Positions 18,148-27,389 of a stretch of 56,430 nt of DNA are shown in pieces (within the stretch, counting starts at the first letter, position 1; the number at the start of each line of letters is the position of its first letter). A program made the translations under genes and the position numbers. The notes beneath the pieces are model-generated. The model had not been told where the DNA came from and made no database searches. It was given only the letters and a program-made list of their open reading frames with translations. The DNA is from an uncultured Mediterraneibacter sp. GTDB lineage: Bacteria > Bacillota > Clostridia > Lachnospirales > Lachnospiraceae. The stretch spans positions 1 to 56,430 of the forward strand of contig CALWAR010000019.1 of NCBI GenBank assembly GCA_944375765.1. Direction: 5' to 3'.

Positions 18148-18924
18148 TCATTCCATCATATCCTCAATCATCCCTACGATATCGTATCCATAGTTATCAC
18201 CCGTCGCCCAGCCGAGCCCTTCCGGGTTCTCCTGCTGCCCGAGCCACTGCACATAAGGCGCGGAGCCTTTCTTAACGTACCCGTACCGGTCATCCACGCA
18301 TTCCTGGTTCAATGCATCCGATGTAGCGTATGCCTTGAGGTGCTGGATCTGTGCCCGTATCCCCGTCTGCACATCCGGATAGGAATTGCCGGGCACACCG
18401 TTTCCCGTGGTACCCAGACCGGCGAAGTTGAACTGTTCGATGGAAGCGTCGCCTCCATACTGCAAAAATCCCGTCTCTTTCATAGTCTGGGCAAACGCAA
18501 CCTCCGGCCGGACTCCCTCTGCCGTTGCCTCGTCGTAATACATCTGGCAGAATGTCTCGATCGAGTCCGCGCCGCCTTCCGAAAGTTCTTCTGACGGATA
18601 TTCTCTTCCCGAAGCGTTAAAGTAATCAATCATCTCCTGGACAGTAATATCGCTGCTCCCCATGATCGGATACTGCCCGTCCGCTATTGCCTCCTGCGCC
18701 TCTGCATCCTCGGGCTCAGACGGATCCGCTCCGCTGTCATTCGCACTCTCTTCACCGGTCTTCGCACTGTCTTCGCCGGCTGCCGCTGCGGTTTCTGTCT
18801 GGCCTTCCCCGGCCGCGCCGGGCGAGAAGAGCCCGGCAGCCCCGGCCAGCCCGAGCGTAAGCACAATGAGGACTGCAAGTCCTGCTTCTATATATCGTTT
18901 AAATGTGTTGTTGCTCCACTTCAT
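18148..18924 (-). CDS. Membrane-anchored or secreted glucosaminidase-domain protein
   Basis: A 258-residue protein with an N-terminal hydrophobic anchor (about 14-38), a Glu/Ala/Ser-rich linker (about 40-80) and a C-terminal domain of the GH73-like glucosaminidase / lysozyme superfamily (about 100-258). The likely catalytic Glu is in FAQTMKETGFLQYGG, with FNFAGLGTTG downstream, as in enzymes that cut the glycan strands of peptidoglycan. ATG 18924 is preferred over an upstream GTG because of AGGAG spacing. Probably a cell-wall remodelling or cell-separation enzyme. Confidence 0.8.
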   Translation of the reverse strand: MKWSNNTFKRYIEAGLAVLIVLTLGLAGAAGLFSPGAAGEGQTETAAAAGEDSAKTGEESANDSGADPSEPEDAEAQEAIADGQYPIMGSSDITVQEMIDYFNASGREYPSEELSEGGADSIETFCQMYYDEATAEGVRPEVAFAQTMKETGFLQYGGDASIEQFNFAGLGTTGNGVPGNSYPDVQTGIRAQIQHLKAYATSDALNQECVDDRYGYVKKGSAPYVQWLGQQENPEGLGWATGDNYGYDIVGMIEDMME

Positions 18925-19116
18925 TAATCCATTCACTCCTGTGCCGCGACTTGTCTATATCATATCTGCGGCAAAATATCCGTCGTCGGATCCGGTCTTA
19001 CTTACGGATCTCTTTCCACATTATATTATATATGATCCTGTCAATATGCATGGTCTGTCCGGCATTGTGCGCTTAACTTTCAGTTAACAGACACGACTTT
19101 AATTAAAAACCAGAAA

Positions 19117-20370
19117 TCAAAATTCCAGGCTGCGCGGATTTAAAAGAAAAGATTTCATCCCCATAATGACAAATCCCTCTTCGTTTCTCCATGGTTTTGC
19201 TGTGCCGCCTGTAATCACGATCTTTTTAAAAGAATCCGGGATACTGCGCAGAGAACGAAATTCCTGATTCTGCTTTTCCTCTGAGGACATATCATAGGCA
19301 ACCTGAATATAGTACCTCTGATTTCCCTGATTCACTACAAAATCGACTTCCAACTGCTTATGTTCTCTTTTCCCGTCTCGCGCACGCATATAGACATCGA
19401 CAGTCCCCACATCCACGTTATACCCGCGGATGCGTAATTCGTTATAAACAATATTCTCCATAATATGGGTTGGCTCCTGCTGCCTGAAATTTAATCTTGC
19501 ATTTCTGAGGCCCAGGTCCGTAAAGTAGTATTTCAGATTCGCCCCGATATATTTTCTTCCTTTAATATCATACCTGTTTGCCTTTGAGATCAGAAACGCT
19601 TCTTCCAGATAATCAATATGTCTGGAGATCGTTTTGTTTGTGTATCTTGTCTGGCGCTCGCTTGCATAGGTATTAGAAATCTTCGTCGGATTGGTCAGAG
19701 CCCCGATCGACGAGGCAAGAATATCAACCAGTGTCCCCAGTTCATCTATACTTTGAATACTGTTTCTTTCAACCACATCCTTCAAATATACATTTGTAAA
19801 AATGTTTTTTAAATATTCTGATTTCTGCCGCTCCGTCTGAAACAGGACAGTCTGGGGCAGGCCTCCGTAAATCATATAGTCATTCCATGCATCCTCATAT
19901 TCTCCATTATAAACGGAATAGAACTCTTCAAATGACAGAGGATATACTCTGACTTCATCTCCTCTGCCACGAAACTCTGTTACAATATCACTGGACAGGA
20001 ACCGGGAATTGCTCCCGGTCACATATATGTCTATATGATTCATACGGAGCAGGCTGTTCAACACTTCTTCAAACCGGGGCATAAACTGCACTTCATCCAG
20101 AAGCAGATAGTATTTGCTCTCATCTTTTACAGTTTCCCTGATATACTGATAACATAATTTAGGATCTCTTAATTCCTCGTTTTCAATCCCATCCAGAGCG
20201 ATTTCAATAATATGGTCTTCCTTTATTCCATTTTCTATCAAATATTTTTTAAATATATTAAACAGCAAAAATGATTTTCCGCATCTGCGAATACCTGTAA
20301 TCACTTTTACCATTCCATTATCTTTTTTCAACTTCAATTGCTGCAAATAAATATTTCTTTCAATTTCCAC
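19117..20370 (-). CDS. AAA-type ATPase with DUF4143-like C-terminal domain
   Basis: A 417-residue ATP-binding protein of the family common as accessory genes in gut anaerobes. Walker A is GIRRCGKS (26-33), Walker B-like is YYLLLDEVQF (about 95), and a sensor-like YVTGSNSRFLSSD is at about 120-135. A C-terminal winged-helix plus nuclease-like DUF4143 region (about 190-400) contains LEVDFVVNQGNQRYYIQVAYD, a PD-(D/E)xK-like pattern. The GTG start at 20370 has GGGAG at good spacing. Function is unknown; defence, toxin-antitoxin or mobile-element-linked roles have been suggested for the family. Confidence 0.8.
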   Translation of the reverse strand: MEIERNIYLQQLKLKKDNGMVKVITGIRRCGKSFLLFNIFKKYLIENGIKEDHIIEIALDGIENEELRDPKLCYQYIRETVKDESKYYLLLDEVQFMPRFEEVLNSLLRMNHIDIYVTGSNSRFLSSDIVTEFRGRGDEVRVYPLSFEEFYSVYNGEYEDAWNDYMIYGGLPQTVLFQTERQKSEYLKNIFTNVYLKDVVERNSIQSIDELGTLVDILASSIGALTNPTKISNTYASERQTRYTNKTISRHIDYLEEAFLISKANRYDIKGRKYIGANLKYYFTDLGLRNARLNFRQQEPTHIMENIVYNELRIRGYNVDVGTVDVYMRARDGKREHKQLEVDFVVNQGNQRYYIQVAYDMSSEEKQNQEFRSLRSIPDSFKKIVITGGTAKPWRNEEGFVIMGMKSFLLNPRSLEF

Positions 20371-20415
20371 AGTTTCGCTCCCTTTTTTCGTGTTATGCAT
20401 CTTTTTTAGTAATAT

Positions 20416-20437
20416 GATTCTACAATAAAATAGAATC
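20416..20437. promoter_or_regulatory. Inverted repeat upstream of the AAA ATPase gene
   Basis: GATTCTA, eight bases, TAGAATC: a perfect 7-bp inverted repeat 46 bases upstream of the start codon, overlapping AT-rich promoter-like sequence. It may be an autoregulatory operator. Confidence 0.4.
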
Positions 20438-20475
20438 GTTTTCAATCATTCATTCCTAATTTTCGTGCATTTACA

Positions 20476-20513
20476 TATAGAAAGCAGTCTGCCCTGGCAA
20501 ACTGCTTTCTATA
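20476..20513. terminator. Strong hairpin downstream of the permease remnant
   Basis: A perfect 13-bp stem (TATAGAAAGCAGT / ACTGCTTTCTATA) with a 12-base loop. It lies just past the remnant permease stop and before the AAA ATPase gene. The T run is weak, so terminator function is likely but not certain. Confidence 0.55.
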
Positions 20514-20543
20514 ATGTACCTTTTTCAGTTCTGCTAACAATTT

Positions 20544-20723
20544 CTAATCTCTCTTCCGTGATGTGATCACGCTCTGGATCACAAGGAACAGACACAGCAT
20601 AGCCGCTACAGTGATACCTGTCCACCATGCCTCGTCCAGTCCGACGGAAGATACGATATTCTGGATCGTACTTAATGACAGCACGCCCACAAATGTTCCG
20701 ATGATGTTTCCCGGCAGCCCCGT
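20544..20723 (-). pseudogene. 3' remnant of an RbsC-type sugar ABC permease
   Basis: The minus-strand frame ending at TAG (20544-20546) encodes 59 residues, with GLPGNIIGTFVGVLSLSTIQ near the start and VIQSVITSRKRD at the end. This is the C-terminal pattern of branched-chain/ribose-type permeases (BPD_transp_2): glycine-rich G..GNIIGT loop, last membrane helix, short basic tail. An in-frame TGA lies directly upstream and purD follows within 30 bases, so the rest of the gene is gone. It is a deletion scar and keeps a hairpin downstream. Confidence 0.65.
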
Positions 20724-20752
20724 TCACAGGCACGCAGGGCGATCGGCGGCTT

Positions 20753-22024
20753 TTACGCTTCGTCGATCGCTTTTCCGATATCATGCCTCATATATTTATT
20801 CTCGAACTGTATCCACTCTGTCGCGGCATAGGCATTCTTTCTCGCCTCTTTCAGGTCTTTGCCTTTCGCCGTCACACCGAGGACACGTCCTCCGTTCGTC
20901 ACGATCTGTCCGTTGTCACACTTCGTTCCGGCATGGAAGCAGTAGCAGCCGTCATGCTTACGGAACTCGTCCAGCCCTCTGATCGGAAATCCTTTCTCGT
21001 ATTTCACCGGATACCCTTCAGATGCAAGCACCACGCACACAGCCGCGTTATCCTCGAACTGGAGATCGATCTGGTCCAGCGTGCCGTCGATGCATGCCTC
21101 GACTACGTCGATAATATCATTTTTCATGCGGGGCAGGACGACCTGCGCCTCGGGATCTCCGAACCGCGCATTGTACTCCAGCACTTTCGGGCCGTCCTCC
21201 GTCAGCATCAGCCCGAAGAAGATCACTCCTTTAAACGGACGTCCCTCCGCCGCCATAGCGTCGACCGTCGGCTGGTAAATATATTTTTCGCAGAATTCTT
21301 CTACTTCTTTTGTATAGAATGGACTCGGGGAGAAAGTTCCCATACCGCCTGTATTCAGGCCGGTATCCCCGTCGCCTGCCCGCTTGTGATCCTGGGCGCT
21401 CGTCATCGTCCTGACCGTCTTTCCGTCAACGAAAGAAAGGACGGATACCTCGCGCCCGGTCATAAACTCCTCGATGACCATCTCGTTTCCCGCCGAGCCG
21501 AACTTCTTGTCCAGCATGATCGTCTTTACGCCTTCTTTTGCCTCTTCGAGGTCCTGACAGATGAGCACTCCTTTCCCCAGTGCGAGTCCGTCCGCTTTCA
21601 GGACGATTGGGAACTTCGCCGTCTCAAGATACGCAAGCGCCTTATCGGGATCGGTGAAGTTCTCGTAGGCCGCCGTCGGGATGTTGTATTTCTTCATGAG
21701 ATCCTTGGAAAATGCTTTTGATCCCTCAAGGATGGCCGCATTCTTCTTCGGTCCAAATGTGCGTATGCCCGCCTTTTCCATAACGTCCACCAGACCGCCG
21801 ACCAGCGGATCATCCATGCCTACGATGCACAGATCGATCGCATGTTTCTTTGCAAATGCCGAGAGCCTCTCGAACTCCATCGCTCCGATATCCACGCACT
21901 CGGCATACTCTGCGATACCCGCGTTTCCCGGAGCACAGTATATCTTATCCGCTTTCGGGCTCTTCGCAACACTTGCTGCTATGGCATGTTCTCTTCCGCC
22001 GCTGCCTACGATCAGTACTTTCAT
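20753..22024 (-). CDS. purD: Phosphoribosylamine-glycine ligase
   Basis: A 423-residue ATP-grasp enzyme for the second step of de novo purine synthesis (5-phosphoribosylamine + glycine + ATP to GAR). The N-terminal GSGGREHA motif (7-14), central ATP-grasp region (about 100-320) with GLALGKGV and the metal-site EYNARFGDPE (about 285-294) are present. Full length. Last gene of the purE-purM-purN-purD run; its 3' end touches a rearrangement scar. Confidence 0.97.
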   Translation of the reverse strand: MKVLIVGSGGREHAIAASVAKSPKADKIYCAPGNAGIAEYAECVDIGAMEFERLSAFAKKHAIDLCIVGMDDPLVGGLVDVMEKAGIRTFGPKKNAAILEGSKAFSKDLMKKYNIPTAAYENFTDPDKALAYLETAKFPIVLKADGLALGKGVLICQDLEEAKEGVKTIMLDKKFGSAGNEMVIEEFMTGREVSVLSFVDGKTVRTMTSAQDHKRAGDGDTGLNTGGMGTFSPSPFYTKEVEEFCEKYIYQPTVDAMAAEGRPFKGVIFFGLMLTEDGPKVLEYNARFGDPEAQVVLPRMKNDIIDVVEACIDGTLDQIDLQFEDNAAVCVVLASEGYPVKYEKGFPIRGLDEFRKHDGCYCFHAGTKCDNGQIVTNGGRVLGVTAKGKDLKEARKNAYAATEWIQFENKYMRHDIGKAIDEA

Positions 22025-22075
22025 AATAATAACCTCCTCAACCGGTTTGCTCTTGTTTCACTTCTCTGCGCTGCT

Positions 22076-22798
22076 CTACGGCAGTATGACCGTTTTCCCG
22101 CCCTCGACGCTGACTTTCCCGTTTGCGATCAGATCAACCGCACGGGGCAGGATCTTCCATTCCGCCTGTTCCATCACTCTGCGCTGCAGCGTCTCAGGTG
22201 TGTCTCCCTGCTCGACTTCCACGGCTTTCTGCAGGATGATCGGGCCTGTGTCCGTCCCCTCGTCCACAAAATGCACCGTGGCTCCGACTACTTTCACTCC
22301 GCGCGCTAGCGCCGCTTCGTGGACTTTCAGACCATAATAGCCTTTCCCGCAGAATGACGGGATAAGAGACGGATGGATGTTGATCATACGGTTTTCATAC
22401 TTTCGGATCATAGCCGGAGGGATTACCACGAGAAATCCGGCCAGCACAACAAGATCAGGCTCATAGCCGTCAACTGCCTCCAGAAGCTTCTCATTAAAGG
22501 TATCTCTTGTCTCAAAATCTTTCGGAGATACGCACAGAGAGGGGATCCCATTCTCCGCCGCACGCTCCAGGGCATATGCGCTCCTGTTATTGCTGATCAC
22601 TCCCACGATCTGCGTGTTTGTGATCGTTCCGTCCTTTATGCTGTCAATGACAGCCTGCAGGTTCGTTCCACCGCCGGATACCATCACAACAACGCGCAGC
22701 GCTCCTCTTCTCCCATGCTTTTCCGTGCGTCTTTCTGAGATCTTATCATCTGTGCTCTGCCGCATACCTATTTTTACGCCGGCCTGCTCATCTAGCAT
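22076..22798 (-). CDS. purN: Phosphoribosylglycinamide formyltransferase
   Basis: A 240-residue GAR transformylase using 10-formyltetrahydrofolate. Motifs: MVSGGGTNLQAV (nucleotide site), INIHPSLIPSF with the catalytic His, and GATVHFVDEGTDTGPI with the catalytic Asp. The ATG at 22798 overlaps the purM stop and has GGAG upstream, but it gives about 36 extra N-terminal residues relative to the usual start near LRVVVMVSGG. The real start may therefore be internal. Coupled to purM. Confidence 0.95.
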   Translation of the reverse strand: MLDEQAGVKIGMRQSTDDKISERRTEKHGRRGALRVVVMVSGGGTNLQAVIDSIKDGTITNTQIVGVISNNRSAYALERAAENGIPSLCVSPKDFETRDTFNEKLLEAVDGYEPDLVVLAGFLVVIPPAMIRKYENRMINIHPSLIPSFCGKGYYGLKVHEAALARGVKVVGATVHFVDEGTDTGPIILQKAVEVEQGDTPETLQRRVMEQAEWKILPRAVDLIANGKVSVEGGKTVILP

Positions 22799-23817
22799 AA
22801 TTCTACTCCTTTATCTCCTGCCTCGATACGTCCGACCACATACGGAGTATCGCCGGCAGAGCGGATCGCTTCCAACGCCCGGTCCGCATCTGCTTCGTCG
22901 ACTGCCACGATCATTCCAAGGCCCATATTGAATGTATTGTACATCATCTGCTCCGCAATATCGCCGTCTACGGAAAGCATCTCAAAAACCGGCGGGATCG
23001 GATAGCTGTCTTTGTGGATCACTGCTCTTGTGCCGTCTTTTAACATGCGGGGGACGTTCTCGTAGAAGCCTCCTCCCGTTATATGGCTGCACGCCTTGAC
23101 TGTCACTTTGGCATCCCTGATACTCTTCAACGCCTTTACGTAGATTCTCGTCGGCACAAGGAGAGCTTCTCCCAGCGTACATCCGAGGCTTTCATAGTAT
23201 GTATCCAGCGCTTCACGCTTCATACTGAACACCTGTCTTACCAGGGAATAGCCGTTGCTGTGTATGCCGCTGGAAGCCATGCCGATCAGTATGTCGCCCT
23301 GTTTGAGCTTCGCTCCCGTGACCATGTCTTTCTTATCGCAGACGCCGACCGCGAACCCGGCAAGGTCGTATTCGTCCGGAGCCATAAGTCCCGGGTGTTC
23401 GGCAGTCTCTCCGCCGATCAGAGCCGCCCCTGCCTGGAGGCAGCCCTCCGCCACGCCTTTCACGATATCTGCAATCTTCTCCGGCTCGTTTCTGCCGCAT
23501 GCGATGTAATCCAGAAAGAAGAGCGGCTCTCCTCCCGCGCACGCGATGTCGTTGACGCACATCGCGACTGCGTCGATCCCTATGGTATCATGTTTGTCAA
23601 GGATCATGGCGAGTTTCACTTTCGTCCCGCACCCGTCCGTGCCGGACAGAAGCACCGGTTCTTCCATCTCTTTGATACCGGCGAGAGAAAAAGCGCCTGA
23701 GAATCCGCCAAGCCCCCCGAGCACCTCGGGGCGCATCGTCTTTTTCACATGATCTTTCATCAGCTCTACCGATCTGTAACCGGCCTCGATATCAACGCCT
23801 GCTTTTTTATAATCCAT
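22792..23817 (-). CDS. purM: Phosphoribosylformylglycinamidine cyclo-ligase (AIR synthetase)
   Basis: A 341-residue enzyme converting FGAM to AIR with ATP. The N-terminal Gly-rich LGGLGGFSGAFSL, the substrate region GTDGCGTKVKLA (about 60-71), and the motifs DIACAGGEPLFFLDY and GGETAEHPG are typical. Length equals the family norm. Located between purE and purN in a same-strand run, overlapping purN. Confidence 0.97.
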   Translation of the reverse strand: MDYKKAGVDIEAGYRSVELMKDHVKKTMRPEVLGGLGGFSGAFSLAGIKEMEEPVLLSGTDGCGTKVKLAMILDKHDTIGIDAVAMCVNDIACAGGEPLFFLDYIACGRNEPEKIADIVKGVAEGCLQAGAALIGGETAEHPGLMAPDEYDLAGFAVGVCDKKDMVTGAKLKQGDILIGMASSGIHSNGYSLVRQVFSMKREALDTYYESLGCTLGEALLVPTRIYVKALKSIRDAKVTVKACSHITGGGFYENVPRMLKDGTRAVIHKDSYPIPPVFEMLSVDGDIAEQMMYNTFNMGLGMIVAVDEADADRALEAIRSAGDTPYVVGRIEAGDKGVELC

Positions 23818-23860
23818 ACTTTAATCTCCTCTATCTGTGATCGTGTCTGATCGTGACCAC

Positions 23861-24373
23861 TTATTTCCCGTTCAGATAAGCCTCGTATCCGACCTCGTGC
23901 AGTTTATCCGCCTTTGCCTGAACGCCCGCTTTCATCTCTTCAGAGTAGTCTTTGAGCTTCTGAAGAATCGCCGGATCTGACACGGCGAGGATCTTCGCCG
24001 CGAGGATCGCCGCATTCATGCCCCCGTCGATGGCGACTGTCGCCACCGGTATCCCCGGCGGCATCTGTACGATAGAACAGAGCGCGTCCATGCCGTCCAG
24101 ATTTTTGCCTGACATAGGCACCCCGATCACCGGCATCGGAAAAAGAGCCGCGCACATTCCCGGAAGATGGGCAGCCATGCCTGCTCCCGCAATGATCACT
24201 TTCACACCCCTGTCCTCTGCTCCTTTCGCCCATTCAAAAAAGGTATCCGGCATCCTGTGTGCGGAAATGATCGTCATCTCATAGTCGATTCCCAGTTTTT
24301 CAAGCATTGACGCAGCCTTGCTCATGACTTTCAGGTCTGAATCACTGCCCATTACGATTGCTGCTCTTGGCAT
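23861..24373 (-). CDS. purE: N5-carboxyaminoimidazole ribonucleotide mutase
   Basis: A 170-residue class I PurE that interconverts N5-CAIR and CAIR in purine synthesis. The GSDSDLKVM motif (9-17) and SAHRMPD (about 36-42) with the catalytic His are intact, as is GMAAHLPGM. The ATG at 24373 is chosen because AGGAGG lies 7 bases upstream and gives the family start MPRAAIVMGSDSD. No purK is adjacent. No purine riboswitch is seen in the 64-base gap upstream. Confidence 0.96.
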   Translation of the reverse strand: MPRAAIVMGSDSDLKVMSKAASMLEKLGIDYEMTIISAHRMPDTFFEWAKGAEDRGVKVIIAGAGMAAHLPGMCAALFPMPVIGVPMSGKNLDGMDALCSIVQMPPGIPVATVAIDGGMNAAILAAKILAVSDPAILQKLKDYSEEMKAGVQAKADKLHEVGYEAYLNGK

Positions 24374-24437
24374 CTTAAGTCCTCCTTGGTCCTGCATTTA
24401 TTATTCGTCTCTCAGGGCGCATATCTCTACGCTCCGA

Positions 24438-26552
24438 TCACAGTTCACGGAACGGCTCGTTCAGGATTTCGGTCCCCGGCAGAACGAATTTTCCGTCTTT
24501 TAATAGTATAATGTGTTTCTTTTCTTTTGTCACTACACTTATTTCTTCTAACTCTTCATAAGGTATGGTTATATCTGTATGACAGTTAAAATACGCTTTT
24601 GACACATCTTCTTTCCGGTTTATTGAGACCGAATTGTCTTTCGCCACGATCTCCTTGCCGTTCGGATTATACACCCGGATATCCTCGCTCCAGGAATAGC
24701 ACGTGTCGCCCACTGCAAAATGCGGGCCTGTTTTCTCTGCGATGAGTATGGGCATCTTATCCTCGATCCCGTACTTTTTCCCCACGACATAAGCCGTCGT
24801 GTTGGTCCCGATGGCAAACTCTCCAAGAGGCAGTGTCCTGTGTCCTTTTAAGACATTGTCTGCTATATATCTGCGGCTTTCCTCCTGGTCTTCAAAGTTG
24901 GCGCACCGGTAATCTGTGATCATGCCGTTCTCAAATATCAGCTCCAGATCCGTGTACTGGAGCCCTTCAAGATAGACGCGGCTTACATGGAGCGTCCCTT
25001 CCGTTCCCTCGAGCACAGGGGAAGTAAACACTTCTCCCACCGGTATGTTGACGTCTGCGACACAGTTCTCAAAGATCGTCTCTTTCTGCGGATCGCGCAG
25101 ACGATGCAGCTTCACCGTGATATCCGTCCGGTTTTCTCCCCTGCCTGTCACACGGACGTATTCTCCCTGGTCGAGGGCGTCGATCAGCGTCTGCTGTACT
25201 TTCCCGTACAGATCGGCGTCCAGTGTATTGATACGGATCACCTCGTTAAAGATCTCAGAGTATTTCCCGCCGATCTCCGGTACCGGATATGCAACGATCG
25301 TAAAGCTGCGCTCTTCTCCTTTGATGTACTCGTTTGTGATCTGGCCGGATCTGCTGTCATAACTGACTGCCAGAGTTTTCTGCTCATCATTGTAGGCAGG
25401 CGCTTCCGGGACGGCTCTGGGTGAGAACGGTTTTTCTCCAAACGTCTCCATGACCGCCGGACCTGCAAACTGTGCAGCCTGCTCTCTGTTCTGTTCGTAG
25501 ACGGTGCGCGTCACCTCCAGGCGGCGTTCGATGTACCGTTTGTCCATGATAAGCGCCTGATCCTGACGGTGGTCATACTCATACTGCCAGTTTGCCACAG
25601 CCCCGTGGTACCCGATCTTGTGATGCTCTCTTTTTGTGACGATGCCGGATGCAGCGCGGCAGATGACAGCTTCAAGCCCCATTTTGCGGAAGTTCTCCAT
25701 GGCAATGCGGATAACTTTCTCGAATCCCAGAGTGTAGCGGATGTTCACCACAGATTTTTTCGACAGATCCTTGCCTGTATTGATAAATCCGATACGATAC
25801 CCCTCCGTGTACACGTCCGCCATCCTGCGCAGCGTCTCCTCCGGAAGCGTCCGAAGATGCCGGGCGGTTCCCAGTTCGTTCTCTGTGATGTATTCTCCGA
25901 AACGGTAGAGGTAACGGTCGCTGTCAAGATCCTCATTCTCTATGATATCCGCTGCAAATGAATATGACGGATCGATCTGCTCAAGGATGCGGTTCGCCAG
26001 GAATACGTCGCAGTAATCGCTGGCATACCAGTAAAGGATATCCCGGATACTTCCGGCATCCGGGTTTCCACTCCCCCGGCTGTCTTCTTTCTTATCTTCT
26101 TTCCATGCGCTCTCAAAAGCATTGTATACTTCGATGAACAGTTCGTACAGTATAGTCAGATAGTCCGTCCTGTTCTCAAAGGAATAAGGGATGCCCGAAC
26201 GCATCTCCGCATAAAGCATGCTGAGAAGCCGGCCCGTCTCAATCCCGAACTTCTCCGCCGCATATGCGGGATTGGCAAAGCTCCTGCCGTAATGCTCTTC
26301 CAGAATATCGCTGTAGAGAATTTCATTCAGGCTCTTCATCTCAGCGACACTGTATCTCTCCCACTCTCCGCTCTCCAGCTTGCGCCTCACATTTTCAAGC
26401 TCCAGTAAAAAGATCGCCACATCCTGGAAATACGTCAGATATCGTTCCGCCACCGTCTCCTCTGAGACGATCCTGCGGAGCCTGCCGACTGCCAGGGCAT
26501 GGCGTTCTTCATACGGTACATTTTTTTCTTTCTGTATATCTCTTATGTTCAT
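24438..26552 (-). CDS. M29-type aminopeptidase with a large N-terminal extension
   Basis: A 704-residue protein. The C-terminal half (about 395-704) shows the thermophilic aminopeptidase (M29/AmpS) pattern: GEVFTSPVLEGTEG (about 510), LGEFAIGTNTTA (about 575), EKTGPHFAVGDTCYS (about 605) and NCHTDI (about 650), which carry the metal-binding Glu, His and Asp residues. M29 enzymes are about 400 residues, so roughly 300-390 N-terminal helical residues are extra. I do not recognise that domain. No signal peptide, so cytoplasmic peptide turnover is likely. AAGGAGG precedes the ATG. It sits between small membrane-protein genes and purE. Confidence 0.8.
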   Translation of the reverse strand: MNIRDIQKEKNVPYEERHALAVGRLRRIVSEETVAERYLTYFQDVAIFLLELENVRRKLESGEWERYSVAEMKSLNEILYSDILEEHYGRSFANPAYAAEKFGIETGRLLSMLYAEMRSGIPYSFENRTDYLTILYELFIEVYNAFESAWKEDKKEDSRGSGNPDAGSIRDILYWYASDYCDVFLANRILEQIDPSYSFAADIIENEDLDSDRYLYRFGEYITENELGTARHLRTLPEETLRRMADVYTEGYRIGFINTGKDLSKKSVVNIRYTLGFEKVIRIAMENFRKMGLEAVICRAASGIVTKREHHKIGYHGAVANWQYEYDHRQDQALIMDKRYIERRLEVTRTVYEQNREQAAQFAGPAVMETFGEKPFSPRAVPEAPAYNDEQKTLAVSYDSRSGQITNEYIKGEERSFTIVAYPVPEIGGKYSEIFNEVIRINTLDADLYGKVQQTLIDALDQGEYVRVTGRGENRTDITVKLHRLRDPQKETIFENCVADVNIPVGEVFTSPVLEGTEGTLHVSRVYLEGLQYTDLELIFENGMITDYRCANFEDQEESRRYIADNVLKGHRTLPLGEFAIGTNTTAYVVGKKYGIEDKMPILIAEKTGPHFAVGDTCYSWSEDIRVYNPNGKEIVAKDNSVSINRKEDVSKAYFNCHTDITIPYEELEEISVVTKEKKHIILLKDGKFVLPGTEILNEPFREL

Positions 26553-26572
26553 CTGATAAGACCTCCTTTATC

Positions 26573-26938
26573 TCAGCTTAATCCGCCTATGAATATGGCG
26601 AGGAAAAATACCACCGACAGGAAGCTGATCGGAAGCCCGATCTTGCAGGTCGCATATCTGCGCTCACGCTCATAGAATCCGCGGATCGCAAGGCGTACTC
26701 CGTTGACGGAGAGAAACAGCGACACGATCGCAAGCCCGCCGATAATCCCATGCGCCTCCCCTCTCTCCATAAATGAATAGACGATACAGAAGACGAGGAT
26801 GCCCAGACCTGCAAAGCCGCTGAAACATGACGCGATCCCCTTGCGGGAATGCTTAAGATTCGCCTGTCCGTATTTTCTGGTTCCTCTCTTTTTCCTCTCT
26901 CTCTGGCGTTCATCAGCGCTTCTTCCCACTACGTACAT
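26573..26938 (-). CDS. Small membrane protein (DUF6142-like)
   Basis: A 121-residue protein with a basic, hydrophilic N-terminus (1-30) and three hydrophobic segments (about 36-57, 63-85, 97-119). The length and pattern recall the uncharacterised DUF6142 proteins of Lachnospiraceae, but this is from memory. AAGGAG lies upstream of the ATG. It overlaps the end of the VanZ-like gene by 26 bases, so the pair is co-expressed. Function unknown. Confidence 0.7.
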   Translation of the reverse strand: MYVVGRSADERQRERKKRGTRKYGQANLKHSRKGIASCFSGFAGLGILVFCIVYSFMERGEAHGIIGGLAIVSLFLSVNGVRLAIRGFYERERRYATCKIGLPISFLSVVFFLAIFIGGLS

Positions 26939-27389
26939 GATGATTTCTCCTTATCTGATTACATACTGTAAATAAAATATACCCTACCGCACCGCCGATC
27001 GTGTTCAGCAGGATATCATCCACGTCAAAGCTCCCAACTCTTGTAAAGAGCTGTATGCTCTCCACGCAGAGGCTCAGCCCCAGACTGCAGAAAAATGTTT
27101 TGAGCAGTCCCCTCGACCTGCCCGCTACGGAGATAAAAAAACCATACGGGACAAAGATAAGGATGTTGCCGAACAGATTGGCAAACACAGTAAACGCTCC
27201 CAACTGTTCTCTGTATGTGATAAAACGTCTGATCTCTTTAAAAAGTTCCAGATTATACCGGTAATCTTCCGAGACTTCTGTTCTGCCGTACCACTCGGCA
27301 ACGAACAGGAAATAGATCAGAAAACCGACATATAATAAAAACAGGACTTTTCCAAACGCCCTGATGACATTAGCCTTTTTGATACTCAA
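26913..27389 (-). CDS. VanZ-like family membrane protein
   Basis: A 158-residue membrane protein with four hydrophobic segments. VanZ signatures: NLFGNILIFVPYGFFIS (about 67-83), LGLSLCVESIQLF and GSFDVDDILLNTIGGAVGY (about 117-135). VanZ of Tn1546 raises teicoplanin resistance, but stand-alone VanZ-like proteins are widespread and mostly of unknown role. Translation seems to start at TTG (27389) with GGGGAA upstream. Confidence 0.85.
   Translation of the reverse strand: MSIKKANVIRAFGKVLFLLYVGFLIYFLFVAEWYGRTEVSEDYRYNLELFKEIRRFITYREQLGAFTVFANLFGNILIFVPYGFFISVAGRSRGLLKTFFCSLGLSLCVESIQLFTRVGSFDVDDILLNTIGGAVGYILFTVCNQIRRNHHVRSGKKR

Noticed and set aside
20509..20784. 91-residue minus-strand frame overlapping the purD end
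   Set aside because: It is basic and unstructured; the true signal is in another frame, which gives the permease remnant.
20783..21721. 312-residue plus-strand open frame
   Set aside because: Antisense shadow of purD.
24374..24437. Purine riboswitch upstream of purE
   Set aside because: Only 64 bases are available and no conserved riboswitch core or terminator is seen.
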